A stretch of 64,000 nt of DNA from Rapana venosa (GCA_028751875.1 CM054140.1:29392908-29456907); one strand, 5' to 3'; shown: positions 45,776-57,770, counted from the stretch's first letter. Program-made: numbers and translations. Notes: generated from the letters alone by a model not told the origin.

Positions 45776-45957
45776 AGAGAGACAATGACAATGACAAATT
45801 TTAATGAATTTAGGCCTCTGCCCATTTTCATGGGGTACATAAATCTCTATAAACACAAGGCTGCGTATATCAGGAAAAAAAGTGAAAAGAACATACAAGC
45901 ATAAATGATTAACATCAAGAGTTACAAAATTCTAGTTTTTGTAACTCTTGAAGAGAG

Positions 45958-46440
45958 AGAGAGAGAAGGTGAAAGAGAGTTGTGAGGGAAAGTTGGAGGA
46001 GAAAGAGGATGAGGAGAGGAGTGATGGAGAGTTGAGAGGAGAAAGAGGATGAGGAAAGGAGTGATGGAGAGTTGAGGAGAAAGAGGATGAGGAAAGGAGT
46101 GATGGAGAGTTGGAGGAGAAAGAGGATGAGGAAAGGAGTGATGGAGAGTTGAAGGAGAAAGAGGATGAGGAAAGGAGTGATGGAGAGTTGGAGGAGAAAG
46201 AGGATGAGGAAAGGAGTGTGGGAGTGAGGAAAAGAGGATGAGGAAAGGAGTGATGGAGAGTTGGAGGTGATGGAGAGGGAGGAGGAGAGGAGTGATAGAG
46301 AGTTGGAGGAGAAGAAGAAGAAAAAGGAGGAGGAGAGGAGTGAGGGAAAGTTAGAGGAGAAGGAGGAAAGTAGTAGCTGGAGGAGGAGGAGAGTTGGAGG
46401 AGGAGTGATGGAGGAGGTGGAGAATGTTGAGTGGGGAGGA
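45958..46440. repeat. GA-rich minisatellite, about 36-41-bp unit
   Basis: Seven or more copies of GATGGAGAGTTGGAGGAGAA with AGAGGATGAGGAAAGGAGT, decaying rightwards into irregular GGA/GA sequence. It lies in the intron between gene A exons 3 and 4. Confidence 0.85.
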
Positions 46441-46758
46441 GGAGGAGAACAGACAGACAGACGGACAGACAGACAGTATTAATGAGTATTGCTGATCTAC
46501 TCAAATGGATTTTGAAAAAATAGAGTTAGAATAGAATAAGAATGGAGAAGAGTAAGGATTGAAAAATAAAAAAGGACTAAGCTTAAGAATGGACACGAGT
46601 AGCCTATGTCTTGACTTGTACTCTATTTTGACGTGAGAAGGATTCTATCAAACTAAAACCCAATCCACAAGAAGAAATCTTCGTTGTCATCACCAAAAAC
46701 GTTGCGACAATTTTTCTGCTAGGTAGGTAAGTCACAAAAGTTCTGGAATATAACATCT

Positions 46759-47172
46759 ATTTATTTATTTATTTACTCCTCTTTAAGTCACGGCAGATTC
46801 TCTGCGTGAAATTCGGGCTGTTCTCCCTGTGGAGAGCGCGTCGCCACAAGAGCAGCGCCACCCTTTTTTTTTCTTGTTTCCTGTCTGCAATTGTATTTGT
46901 TTCCCTATCAGAGTGGGTTTTTTTTCTACAGAATTTTGCCAGGGACAACTCTCTTGTTGCCGTGGGTTCTTTTACGTGCCCTAAATAATTATGTGTAACA
47001 CACGGGACCTCGGTTTTTCGTCTCATCAGAAAGACTAGCGCCCAGACAACCCTCCATGGTCTAATGGATAGGGGAAAAGTTTCGGGTCCAAATGGGATTC
47101 GAACCACCGCACACTTCCGACCCCGGACTTTTCGCTTTCTAGACAGGCGCGTTACCTGTAGACCACCGATCC
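46759..47172 (-). mobile_element. SINE family 4 (tRNA-derived, long body)
   Basis: The reverse complement begins ATCGGTGGTCTACAGGTAAC with a B-box-like GTGGTTCGAATCCCA. Its body includes GGGCACGTAAAAGAACCCAC and GTTGTCCCTGGCAAAATTCT, and it ends in (AAAT)n. At about 410 bp it is the longest SINE here; only one copy is seen. Confidence 0.62.
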
Positions 47173-47370
47173 ACTATATCCCCCACCCCACCCCGCCCCA
47201 TACCTCTCCTATCTCCCTGATCTCTTGAGATCTCCCTAAGGTAGAAGGTCCAATGGACTCTGGATGGTACGTGTCTGGTCGACATACTATACTCCATTCC
47301 TGTTATTCCTTCTCTTCCCCCCAGCACCATGATCCCTTCCTCCCTCCAACTGGGTTGTCCACGACCCACA

Positions 47371-47679
47371 GTTAAAGGTAAAAAGGTAAAGGAGTCCCAT
47401 AGCCTATAAGGTCGTAGGGGAGCGAGGCATCAGAGACCTCACCTTCTCCAGGGGCCAGCATATTGAGGGCAGCATCCATGTCCTCTCCCTCGATGCTTTA
47501 CCTTCCCTTAACCTCAAGAGGCAGGTACCCATTTACAGCTGGGTGAAGTGGGGGGACTGTATTGAAGCCGAGGCGCGCAAACGGTCACCCATCCAAGTGG
47601 TAACCACGCTCGACGCTGCTTAACTCTTGGCTTGGGGGGGAAAAGCGAGTTCTCCGATCACTGAGCTATCCTGTCCCAG
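47371..47679 (-). mobile_element. SINE family 3 (tRNA/5S-like), full length
   Basis: The reverse complement begins TGGGACAGGATAGCTCAGTG and has the 5S-like block TTAAGCAGCGTCGAGCG and ACTTGGATGGGTGACCG. It continues to a GGGACTCC end with a (TTTACC)-like tail. Confidence 0.72.
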
Positions 47680-47688
47680 ACCCAGATA

Positions 47689-47717
<29 letters not shown>

Positions 47718-47721
<4 letters not shown>

Positions 47722-48012
47722 GTTCGATTCCCGTTCAAGGGGATATATTTTCCTCTGGAGTTAACATCAGTGCAGACTCCACTCTCCCCAAAAGTCCTTC
47801 GGATGAGGCTATAAACCGAGGCCCCGTGTGCGAACGCACGCAGAACATCTTGCGCATACGTTAAATCCTGTTCCGCTTTTCGTAAGAGTAGGCCATTGTG
47901 TGCCGGTGGGAACAGATGGCAGAATTCACAAATCCGCATACACACGGGGACTGGATGTAAAAAAGCACATGAGTGCTTATTCCATTATCCTCGATATAAA
48001 AGAATAAAACAA
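47718..48012 (+). mobile_element. SINE family 1, type a, B-box onward
   Basis: It begins at a B-box-like CGGGTTCGATTCCCGTTCAA, has the full central domain (TTCGGATGAGGCTATAAACC, GAACATCTTGCGCATACG) and ends with the type-a terminus GCACATGAGTGCTTATTCC and TCGATATAAAAGAATAAAA. It sits in the intron directly after gene A exon 3, antisense to the gene. Confidence 0.7.
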
Positions 48013-48141
48013 ACACACACACACACACACACACACGTTCTTACTTCCCTCCCCCCCCCCCAAACCTACCCCCACCCCCACCCCAACCCACCCCACCCCA
48101 CCTCCCAACCCCCAAAATCCCAAGACTCAAAACCCCCTCAC

Positions 48142-48446
48142 CCAGTGACAACAGGGCCTAAGGCCTCGGGAGCGCAGTGGTCCTGATCTGCAGCAGAGGT
48201 GAAGACCAGCAGAGCGTCCACGGTGTTGGGCAGGTTGTGGATGACCACAGTCAGCTCCAGGCGCAGCTGAGGCGCTTGCCCCAGCCCCAGGCCCAACCCC
48301 AGCCCCCCGAAAGGACCCCCGAGGCCGCCCAGGGCCCCCATGAGGCCGTGGCCCATCCTCCCTCCCCCGAAGCCTAGCGGTCCGTAGCCCAGGCCTCCGT
48401 AGTAGCCCGCTCCTCCCAGACCTGGTAGGCCGAGGCTTCCACCGTG
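48142..48446 (-). CDS. Gene A exon 3: Gly-rich domain plus SOD-like block
   Basis: This 305-nt exon has acceptor CATACACAG and donor ACTGG|gtgagg, entering in phase 0 and leaving two bases. It encodes about 101 residues. The first 60 are very Gly/Leu/Tyr-rich (GLGGAGYYGGLGYGPLGFGG and similar). They are followed by a compact hydrophobic region QLRLELTVVIHNLPN and then DHCAPEALGPVVTG. The latter aligns with the Cu/Zn SOD strand-loop around the disulphide Cys (GC-TSAGPHFNP), but the HxH copper ligands are missing (ALLVFTSA). The GC content and codon use are far above the surrounding intron. Its entry phase does not fit exon 1, so an exon between them is missing or unrecognised. Confidence 0.78.
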
Positions 48447-48499
48447 CTGTGTATGTGTGTGTGTGTGAGGATAAGAGATAAGGTAGTGAGATGGTATCT

Positions 48500-48989
48500 G
48501 ATGGCAGGAGGAGAAGGAGTAGTAGTAGGAGGAGGTAGTAGTAGTAGTAGTAGTAGGAGGAAGAGTAGTAGGAGGAGGAGTAATAGAGGTAGTAGTAGGA
48601 GGAGGAAGAGTAATAGAGGAGGAAGAGGAGGTGGAGGAGTAGTAGTAGAGGAGGAGTAATAGTAGGAGGAAGAGGGAGTTAATAGTAGGAGGAAGAGGAA
48701 GGAAGGAGTAGTCGTAGGAGGAGGAGGAATTGTAGTAGGAGTGGGAGAAAAATAGTAGTGGAGAAGGAGGGGATAAGTCGTCAGTTAGTTAGAGGATGGA
48801 GTAGGAATGTAGGAGGAGGAGTTGCAGAAGTAGCAGCGGGGCAGCAGTCACAGAGCAGCAGCAGCAGAGAGTAGTAGTAGTAGTAGTAGTAGATAGTAGT
48901 ATGGTGGTGAGTGATGGTAGTGAGTAGAGAGATAGTCGTAGAAGAGGAGAGTAGAGTAGAGAAGCAGCAGTAGTAGTCGTAGTAGTAGA

Positions 48990-49045
<56 letters not shown>

Positions 49046-49140
49046 AAGTAGCAGCAGCAGCAGTAGTAGTAGTAGAAGTCGTAGTAGTAGCAGCAGCAGC
49101 AGCAGCAGTAGTAGTAGAAGTAGTAGTAGCAGGAGGAGGA
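48500..49140. repeat. (TAG)n/(GGA)n/(CAG)n triplet-rich tract
   Basis: More than 600 bp of purine-rich triplets, dominated by TAG, AGG and CAG, directly upstream (gene sense) of gene A exon 3. On the gene A strand it is a CT-rich run of CTA, CTC and CTG triplets. Confidence 0.85.
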
Positions 49141-49329
49141 AAGACATGGGGCTAGATATACCCTGTTCTTTGCAGCTTGGGTTAGTACACACACACACAC
49201 AACACACAGACACACACACAACACACACACACACACTGTGTTTGTTGTGCCCCGAATGACACGGACATCCCTTCAATGCCCCTCCTCCCCTTCCTGTGGT
49301 CAGTGCCCGTCAGCATTTGTGGTCTGTAG

Positions 49330-51230
49330 GGGGAATGACCGACACAACAGAAACCATGAGGATGACCACCAAAACAGAAACCATGATGATGACCACAACA
49401 ACAGAAACCATGATGATGACCACACAACAGAAACCATGATGATGACCACATCAACAGAAACCATGATGATGACCACATCAACAGAAACCATGATGATGAC
49501 CACAACAACAGAAACCATGATGATGACCACAACATCAGAAACCATGATGATGACCACAACAACAGAAACCATGATGATGACCACAACAGAAACCATGATG
49601 ATGACCACAACAACAGAAACCATGATGATGACCACAACAACAGAAACCAGGATGATGACCACAACAACAGAAACCATGATGATGACCACAACAACAACAG
49701 AAACCATGATGATGACCACAACAACAGAAACCATGATGATGACCACAACATCAGAAACCATGATGATGACCACAACAACAGAAACCATGATGATGACCAC
49801 AACATCAGAAACCATGATGATGACCACAACAACAGAAACCATGATGATGACCACAACATCAGAAACCATGATGATGACCATAACAACAGAAACCATGATG
49901 ATGACCACAACATCAGAAACCATGATGACCACAACAACAGAAACCATGATGATGACCACATCAACAGAAACCATGATGATGACCACAACATCAGAAACCA
50001 TGATGACCACAACATCAGAAACCATGATGATGACCACAACATCAGAAACCATGATGATGACCACAACATCAGAAACCATGATGATGACCACAACAACAGA
50101 AACCATGATGATGACCACATCAGAAACCATGATGATGACCACAACAACAGAAACCATGATGATGACCACAACATCAGAAACCATGACGATGACCACATCA
50201 TCAGAAACCATGATGATGACCACAACATCAGAAACCATGATGATGACCACAACAACAGAAACCATGATGATGACCACAACATCAGAAACCATGATGATGA
50301 CCATAACAACAGAAACCATGATGATGACCACAACATCAGAAACCATGATGACCACAACAACAGAAACCATGATGATGACCACATCAACAGAAACCATGAT
50401 GATGACCACATCAACAGAAACCATGATGGTGACCACAACAACAGAAACCATGATGATGACCACATCAGAAACCATGATGATGACCACAACATCAGAAACC
50501 ATGACGATGACCACAACATCAGAAACCATGACGATGACCACAACATCAGAAACCATGATGATGACCACATCAGAAACCATGATGATGACCACATCAGAAA
50601 CAAGGATGACCACATCAGAAACCAGGATGATGACCACATCAGAAACCATGTTGATGACCACATCAGAAACCACGATGACCACATCGGAAACCACGATGAC
50701 CACATCAGAAACAAGGATGACCACATCGGAAACCACGATTACCACATCAGAAACAAGGATGACCACATCGGAAACCACGATGACCACATCAGAAACAAGG
50801 ATGACCACATCATAAACCAGGATGACCACATCAGAAACCATGATGATGACCACAACATAAACCAGGATGACCACATCAGAAACCAGGATGTCCACATCAG
50901 AAACAAGGATGACCACATCATAAACCAGGATGACCACATCAGAAACCAGGATGTCCACATCAGAAACAAGGATGACCACATCATAAACCAGGATGACCAC
51001 ATCATAAACCAGGATGACCACATCATAAACCAGGATGACCACATCATAAACCAGGATGACCACATCATAAACCAGGATGACCACATCAGAAACCACGATG
51101 TCCACATCAGAAACAAGGATGACCACATCAGAAACCATGATGATGACCACATCAAAATCCAGGATGACCATATCAGGAACCATGATGGCCACATCAGAAA
51201 CCACGATGACGACAAGAGAAGGATAATGGC
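49330..51230. repeat. 27-bp minisatellite of about 1.9 kb
   Basis: The unit is ACCATGATGATGACCACAAC followed by AWCAGAA, in about 75 copies. Variants of 15-24 bp dominate the right third (GATGACCACATCAGAAACC). The unit lacks stops in several frames, so there are open frames of 525 codons on plus and 514 and 634 on minus; these encode only repeats (for example ETMMMTTTS). It occupies the intron of gene A where exon 2 would be expected. It is flanked by a (CA)n tract at 49187-49237 and a GATGAC-rich decay zone to 51450. Confidence 0.9.
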
Positions 51231-51851
51231 GATGACGACAAAAACCACGATGACGACAATGCTGCTGCTGCTGCTGCTGAAAATGATGATAGCGGTGGTG
51301 GTGGTGTTGGTGGTGTTAGTAGTGGTGTTGATAATGCCTAGAGTGATGATGGCTATGATGGTGGTGTGACAACAGCAATAACGATGATGATAACCGCCAG
51401 TCCTCCCTGTCAAGGTGATTATAAAGATGATGATGACGATCAATGAGGATGGTGAGGATGTACGACAGCGGCCTTGACGATGACGATCATGTTCAGTCTC
51501 CATGCTGAGAGTCATGTTAAATGAATCTGATCAGTATGGGAAAAAAATGGCCGCTGTAACGCACTAGAGACCATTGAAAAAACAAAATTAATTAACAAAA
51601 ATTCAACTTCAGAGGGAAATGACCATATTTGAGAGGAAAATTGACTGTAAACGAAAAGCAGAAGACAAAGAAGCCAAAGAACCCAGAACCCAGAAAGAAA
51701 AGGTCCGCAAAGATGAAGCTAGATTGATCAACAAATGTGTAAAAAATAAATTTATTAAGACAAAAAAAGAGAGAGAAAATAAAGAAACATATTTTAATTT
51801 CCTATCTTCTTCTATCTTTCTTTCTTTTTACTTAAAAAAAAACAAACTCAC

Positions 51852-52090
51852 CTTCCACCAGGACTATGGCGTATTCCTGCTGACCTTTAGCACATGACCC
51901 AAAACTGGCTCCACAGCTGTAGCTCCTGCCCACATTCTGATCCCTGTATCCCGCACTGGGCCCCAAAAGCCCAGGCCCAAAGAAACCCATGTAGGGCCCC
52001 ATGGTCATTATCTGTGCGCCGGAAAATAGCCAAACTTGGAGAACCAGTAGCGTAAAAGAGGGAAAAAGCTTTTGGTTGCCATTGTGCTGT
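51852..52090 (-). CDS. Gene A exon 1: signal peptide, Gly-rich N-terminus, frame disrupted
   Basis: A pyrimidine tract ending CTTTCCAG precedes ACAGCACAATGG, suggesting an intron in the 5' UTR and a start ATG at 52082-52080. From that ATG the frame gives MATKSFFP, then soon stops. One frame over, the signal peptide core continues (SFTLLVLQVWLFSGA) and leads to MTMGPYMGFFGPGLLG and CGASFGSCAKGQQEYAIVLV before the donor GAAG|gtgagt (phase 1). Gene C exon 1 has the two halves in a single frame (FFP/SF against LFP/AF), so gene A appears to lack one base in its TTTTTCCC run. Product: a secreted protein with about 23 signal residues. The frameshift may be an assembly error or pseudogenisation. Confidence 0.72.
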
Positions 52091-52129
52091 CTGGAAAGAA
52101 AAAGAAGAAGATGCCACATACATTGACAA

Positions 52130-52924
52130 AAATATTACCCGATTAAATAAATGAAAACGAATAATAAGTAACGAAATAAACTACCCTCTCCCAGTTCATA
52201 TTTTTCCATTCAGTTCTACGCCCTCCCTCTCACTCGCTTACTACTGTCTTCCAAGTCGGTTCTTCTGCTTTGTTTTCAAGAAAGCTTGGTGTATTTTCCT
52301 GTTTCCTGTTTTTGTTTGGTCAGATGACCAAGTGGTGAAATAACAAAACCTGGGAGGGGCACAGGATGTCCATTAACTCTGCACTGTTGGATGCCCCATA
52401 ATATGGCCTTTCATTCTTATGTCATGAATACTTTGAAGTGTTTGACATCATTTTTACGGGGCTTTTTAACAAAAAATCTACCTTGGGGATATTTTAGTTC
52501 AGTGGAATAGCTGGTATGGCATCAAAAGCATGCCCCTTTTCGTTTTTGCCTTGAGGAACTAAGTGATTAAGGTCACTATTCGTTTACCTTTTTGGGGTTA
52601 AGGTTGAGGGTGTTTGGTATTTGAGAAGGATTGGTTTCTATATTGTTGTTTGAAGTGAATGTTGATTTGAGTTATTGGAATGAAATGAGGTGACATTCCT
52701 GACATGGCGTTTGGGGGTCAGTGAGGCTATAAACAACAAGGAATAAAATGTATCTGTGTGTGCGTGTGTGTGTACGCGCGCGCGCGCGCGTGTGTGTGTG
52801 CATACCTTCGAATCACAATTTTAAAATAAAACAAAAACTTCTAGGCTACTGGCAGAGACATGCTCATGATCTTGTCACGACTTTATCATTGAATCTTATG
52901 ACCCAGCAAGAAAAAGAAACAGAT

Positions 52925-52925
<1 letters not shown>
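52130..52925. other. Region upstream of gene A exon 1
   Basis: Any 5' UTR exon and promoter of gene A should lie here or further right; no TATA box or exon can be assigned. GTGACATTCCTGACATGGCG (52690) echoes a patch at 21085, an unclassified dispersed repeat. Confidence 0.35.
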
Positions 52926-53016
<91 letters not shown>

Positions 53017-53030
53017 GCACACACACAATA
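52926..53030. repeat. (AC)n microsatellite, about 45 units
   Basis: Uninterrupted AC from 52930 to about 53012, then ACGCACGC. Confidence 0.95.
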
Positions 53031-53231
53031 CGATAAATCAACTAACATGGTACTGAATATTTTCAGCATTTCTACAAAAGAGACAGCAACAGCAGCAACA
53101 ACAACACCAACACCAATAGCAACAACATCAAAAACAACAAAACCCACTCAACATCATATCATTTGAGTGAGGGGTGTTTTGTTTGTTTCTTAAGTAGCAG
53201 AAATCTTTAACATATATTGACAGCGTATTCG

Positions 53232-53234
<3 letters not shown>

Positions 53235-53316
<82 letters not shown>
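53235..53316. repeat. (TA)n microsatellite
   Basis: AT alternation with one TT junction at 53260. Confidence 0.94.
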
Positions 53317-53319
<3 letters not shown>

Positions 53320-53687
53320 ACTCTTTAACCCTGACTGGTTTAATTCAAAAGACATCATGACGGAGTGGAGTGACTAAGTTTGACAATGACCTCAAGGCCT
53401 AATAGTCGAAAGACTACGTCATCATCATCATCATCATCAAATGGAAAAACAACTCCAAGGGGCTCAAGGACACTCGTGCGACACACCCGCCTACAGTCCT
53501 TACGCTACAGAACAGACTCTTGGCGTCATAAAAAAACCAGATATAATTATGGCGTTGACTCATGGTGTAAAACCTTCTATGAATCAGTCGCAGACACACC
53601 GAGTATAATCAATTATGCCCTCTGACAGCCGTTTTCTATTCTAAGCGTATATTTTTGACTTAAACACAACACACACCACACACACAC

Positions 53688-53720
<33 letters not shown>

Positions 53721-54240
53721 CACAAGCCGTAAAAGAAATTGAAGAAAAATATATATTAGTTAACAGAAACCTTTTGGTTGCTTTTTGAGAAATTGAATAG
53801 ATTTGGGTATGAAGTCGTTTTTCGTCCCCGCATGTGTTTTCGTTTGTTTTTAATTTTGGAACTGTATGTCAAATTTTGCATTCTTTTCTGGGCTTGCGGT
53901 TTTTGCTTATTTATCTTTCTTTCTTGTTTTTAATAAATAAAAACCATTATTTGTATTGGAATTTAGTTTATCATCTAAATCTATTGCTATGCCAAGATCT
54001 TTGTATCCCTCCACACATTCAACTTAAATGCATCTAAAGAACACATTTGGATTTGCAGTTACTTGCTTCCAGAAACCAATAAACCATTTCTTCTGTTTCA
54101 GTTTGAGAAAATTATTTTCAAACCACAAAAACATTCAATTTCCTGAAAATAAATCGCATCTGAGATTGACAAAAATCTTCAAAGGTGGTATAAGAACAAT
54201 ATTTTACAATAGGAGTTGAAAGTGGAGCTAGTGCATTTGT
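53320..54240. other. Unassigned sequence
   Basis: Short (CAT)n at 53420-53438 and (CA)n at 53670-53718; nothing coding. Confidence 0.4.
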
Positions 54241-54245
54241 GAGTA

Positions 54246-54350
54246 TAATAATACATGGAACTTATATAGCGCTATATCTTGAAAAGACAAATCAAAGTGC
54301 ATGCATTCAACCTAATCTTACACAGTCATGCAATCAATGATAAATGATCA
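54246..54350 (-). mobile_element. CR1/L2-like LINE 3' end (antisense)
   Basis: The reverse complement reads GATTTGTCTTTTCAAGATA then TAGCGCTATATAAGTTCC and a TATTATT tail, the same 3' terminus as the copy at 40365-41405. No coding part is left. Confidence 0.5.
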
Positions 54351-54889
54351 ATAGTTTAAACAAACAGATATTTACAAACATAGTGCGCTGCAGACAAAAT
54401 CTATGAAATAAAATTTCAATAGTCAAATGTTTTACAAAAGCACACACACACACAGTATAAAGAGTAAAAAGAAAACAAAAACAACAACAGACACCCCCCC
54501 CCCCCCCCCCATCCTCTGCCCAAAAGTACAGGAGATAAAACGTGCCTTGTGGCACACCAAGAAAAAGAGTATTTTGAATTATTTCCTTCGAAACAAACGT
54601 GGCCGACTCAAGACTACATTATAACCTTTCATGAGAAAGTTTAAATGACCCAGGTAAAGTCATATAACGCAAAACACACGAAATCAGAAAAAAAATCTAA
54701 TCATTCACATCTTAATTCACAAAGTCAGTTAACCCCTTTAACTTAAAACTATACAGGTACTACTTGCCCTTTCTGTTCCTGTCTTTGCAGTATTAGTCAG
54801 TGACGAAGTGAGGCGAAGGAGGTATCCTTTAAACACGCTGTGAGGATTACAAGTGTTAGATGGCAGTGCACACTCATAAGTCGGGATGG

Positions 54890-54955
54890 TTGCAGAGCAG
54901 TCAAGCAGCCAATTAGAGAGAGAGAGAGGGGGGGGGGGGGGGGGGAGGGGGAGAG

Positions 54956-54990
<35 letters not shown>
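54890..54990. repeat. (GA)n / poly-G tract
   Basis: GA units, a run of about 18 G, then more GA units. Confidence 0.9.
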
Positions 54991-54994
54991 ATCC

Positions 54995-56135
54995 ATCATA
55001 GCCCTGTCAGACCCCCTGCTGGGATTGTGGGCAGTCATTTGGTTGGTACTTCAGTACATGTTCTCTCAGTCACGATGTGGAGCAGGGATGGTTGCTGATG
55101 CAGTAACTGGGATTAAAAATAAGCTTTTAAGTGCTTGTTGGTATGATCTTAGTGGGTACTTTTCCACAGCCCCGGGAAAACATTGACCCTAAAAGGCAGG
55201 TAGTGATGTGTAAGGGCATAAATCGGCCTGTGTGAAGTTTAAAAAAAAATCAATGTGAATTTGAATGTGTGTTTTTTAAGTGCATAAAAATCTGTCGTTC
55301 TTTCTTTTGGCAGATCAACAACAATCAACATAGTCAATCTCATGCCCTCGTACTAACCTAGATTAAAACGGACTCTGCATGTAGTGAAATAAACGAGTGA
55401 AAATGCAGACGAGTGAATGGATGGAAGAGTTGAAAGGAAGCTATAATATATATTGATGTGTTGTTTTCTTTATGCCAGTGAAAGCATAGATGAAGGGACT
55501 GACGTTGTACCTACTTATATTTCTTTTTGTGAAGACCTGATTATTCCACAAAAAAACAGTTTTAAAAAAAGTATTTTCCAACAACAAGCCTTGGGTGACA
55601 AAATTATCAAAAGAATTTCTCAGTGAAAATGAATTAGGGTTTCAAAGCGAAAATAGAATGACTTACAAAACTAAATAATTAAAAAAAACACTTCAGAGGG
55701 AAATTCTGGAGGGTAAAAAAGTCATACAAACAGAAAAGTGAAAAACAGCTTTCAATGGGTAATATGACAAAGGCATGGAAATGACTGAAAACACTTTCTG
55801 GTGAAATATATGAAAAAAATAATCTCAGTCAATGACAACAGAAGAACGAAAAGCCTTTTCAGAGAAACTTAAAATGCTCTATTGCCGCTTTGAGCAAAAT
55901 GATCTTGGCACATGAGCTTGACTGTTACTATTTCTAACCTGTGATGCTGGTCTAGATATTGATAACTATACTATCGATGCCAAAGATGTGAAACTGGTAT
56001 GTGAGAAAGTGCAGGTCAGGGAAGCTGTGGTGTCGATGGTGTTGGTGGCTGATTTTTAAAAGTGTGTGCTGAGCAGTTGTGTTATGTGTTTAAGTGTCTT
56101 GTTCTCGATATCGCTGTAAACATGTTGTGTATATA
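54995..56135. other. Unassigned AT-rich sequence
   Basis: No ORF, repeat family or RNA gene recognised. Confidence 0.4.
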
Positions 56136-56138
56136 TGA

Positions 56139-56195
56139 AGCGCTTTGATTTGTTGCTTTACAAGATTCAGCGCTATATATTATTATATAGCCTAT
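56139..56195 (+). mobile_element. CR1/L2-like LINE 3' tail remnant
   Basis: AGCGCTTTGATTTGTTGCT leads into TTCAGCGCTATATATTATT, the conserved 3' end of this LINE family without its ORF. Confidence 0.45.
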
Positions 56196-56454
56196 GGAAA
56201 AAATCAATTATCTGCTATGTTCCCCAAAATAACCACCCAAGTCTCTGAAGACTTGTATCTCTCACTCCAACAAGAATGGAATGCTTTGAACGCATTATTC
56301 TAAAACATACTCATCTGTATACATTTTTTTAAAAGACCCTCTTCAATTTGCATACAGAGCAAACAGAAGCATACATGACGCTGAACAATATGATAAAGCG
56401 GTGTAGCAAAATTGTAGGTTCTGTACGAGAAAAACTGAATAGTGTATGAGTGTC

Positions 56455-57115
56455 GTGTAAGGAATCTCTCTCTCTTCAAGTGTCCGGTCTGGTCCTGCAG
56501 ACATTGATGATCATGGCTCCCCATTCTTCCCTGTTCTCGGTCCCTCTCATGAGCTCATTGTTGGTGCCATATTTATTCGTTGCGAATTTGTTTAAGCTGT
56601 CTGTGAATTTTGTGCGTTGTCTTCCTCTGCTCTTGTTTCCACATATTTTGCCACTCCATAACAGTTTCTCTAGTCCGTCAGCCCTGATTATATGGCCGAA
56701 AAATTTGAGCTGTCTTTCTTTGATGGTGTTGAGAAGGGATCTCTTGTATCCAGCCATTTCCATTACTTCTGCATTTGTTTTTCTTTTTGTCCATGAGACT
56801 TTCATGATTCTCCGGATGAACCACATCTCCACTGCTTCTAGTCGCTGTTCTGTGTCCTCGGCTAGGGTCCAGCACTCACATCCGTACAGAAGAATGGACC
56901 ATACGTAGGCTCTCACAACATGGATCTTTGTCTTGAGGCTTACTGTTTGTAAAAATGCATTTCATGTTGTTAAAAGTTGCCTTAGATTGACTGATTCTCT
57001 TCTTGATTTCTGTGTCACACTTGCCGTCCGGGGTGGTAGTACAACCAAGGTATTTAAAGGTGTTTACTTGTCTGATTCTCTCTCCTTTACAGGCTATGTT
57101 GCATTGTGGGGGTAA
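56455..57115 (-). mobile_element. RTE-like element 3' fragment
   Basis: Minus-strand readings include IRQVNTFKYLGCTTTPDGK, WSILLYGCECWTLAEDTE, WFIRRIMKVSWTKRKTN, FFGHIIRADGLEKLLWSGK and ENREEWGAMI. It is 5'-truncated with at least two frameshifts and lies in the spacer between genes B and A. Confidence 0.8.
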
Positions 57116-57295
57116 GGAATAAAGGAAACGAAATCGTGAATGACAGTACGCCAGTGCTGACGAAATATTTGAGCTTCTTCCATTACTAAAGCAGTACAGA
57201 GTGTCTGAATGTAATTTTAAACCCTGCAAAGTATCTCTAGTCTGCTACTAAATAAGGGTTTAACAACAACTGCAACAAAGCTGGATCATCATTCT

Positions 57296-57556
<261 letters not shown>

Positions 57557-57600
57557 AAAAAATTGCTTCTCACACATTAAAAAATGCAAATCAATTCAAG

Positions 57601-57770
57601 TTTATTATTATTGAGCACATCAATACAATCAGACGCTTGCACTTGGTTTGTTTTTCTCCTTCCGAAAAAAACACAAAAAAAATAATGATCATCATATCAC
57701 CCGTCATTATCTGAAACTTTCTGTACAGTTTGAAGTCATGTTTACATCATGGATTTTCAGAAAGTTGTAG
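57601..57770 (-). promoter_or_regulatory. Gene B 3'-UTR end with poly(A) signal
   Basis: This is the paralogous copy of the block at 43108-43266: AATAAA (complement of 57601-57606), an 18-base identical string (plus strand AGCACATCAATACAATCA) and a second patch TGTACAGTTTGAAGTCATG. It lies 2.1 kb after the gene B stop codon. The intervening sequence is mostly (TA)n, (GA)n and (CA)n, so the 3' UTR is either long and repeat-filled or contains an intron. Confidence 0.5.

Noticed and set aside
49238..51204. Long open frames of 514-634 codons as candidate Thr/Met-rich, Trp/Ser-rich or Val/Ser-rich proteins
   Set aside because: They are three frames of the same 27-bp minisatellite, open on both strands at once, inside an intron of gene A.
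51290..51410. CCTTGACAG|GGAGG near 51408 as the missing exon 2 of gene A
   Set aside because: The acceptor looks like that of gene C exon 2, but the following sequence is ATC/ACC triplet repeat with no match to the LTCAAQLEDGRELKIT block.
52766..52800. (GC)n/(GT)n as a Z-DNA promoter element of gene A
   Set aside because: Simple alternating repeats like this occur throughout the window; no promoter motif nearby.
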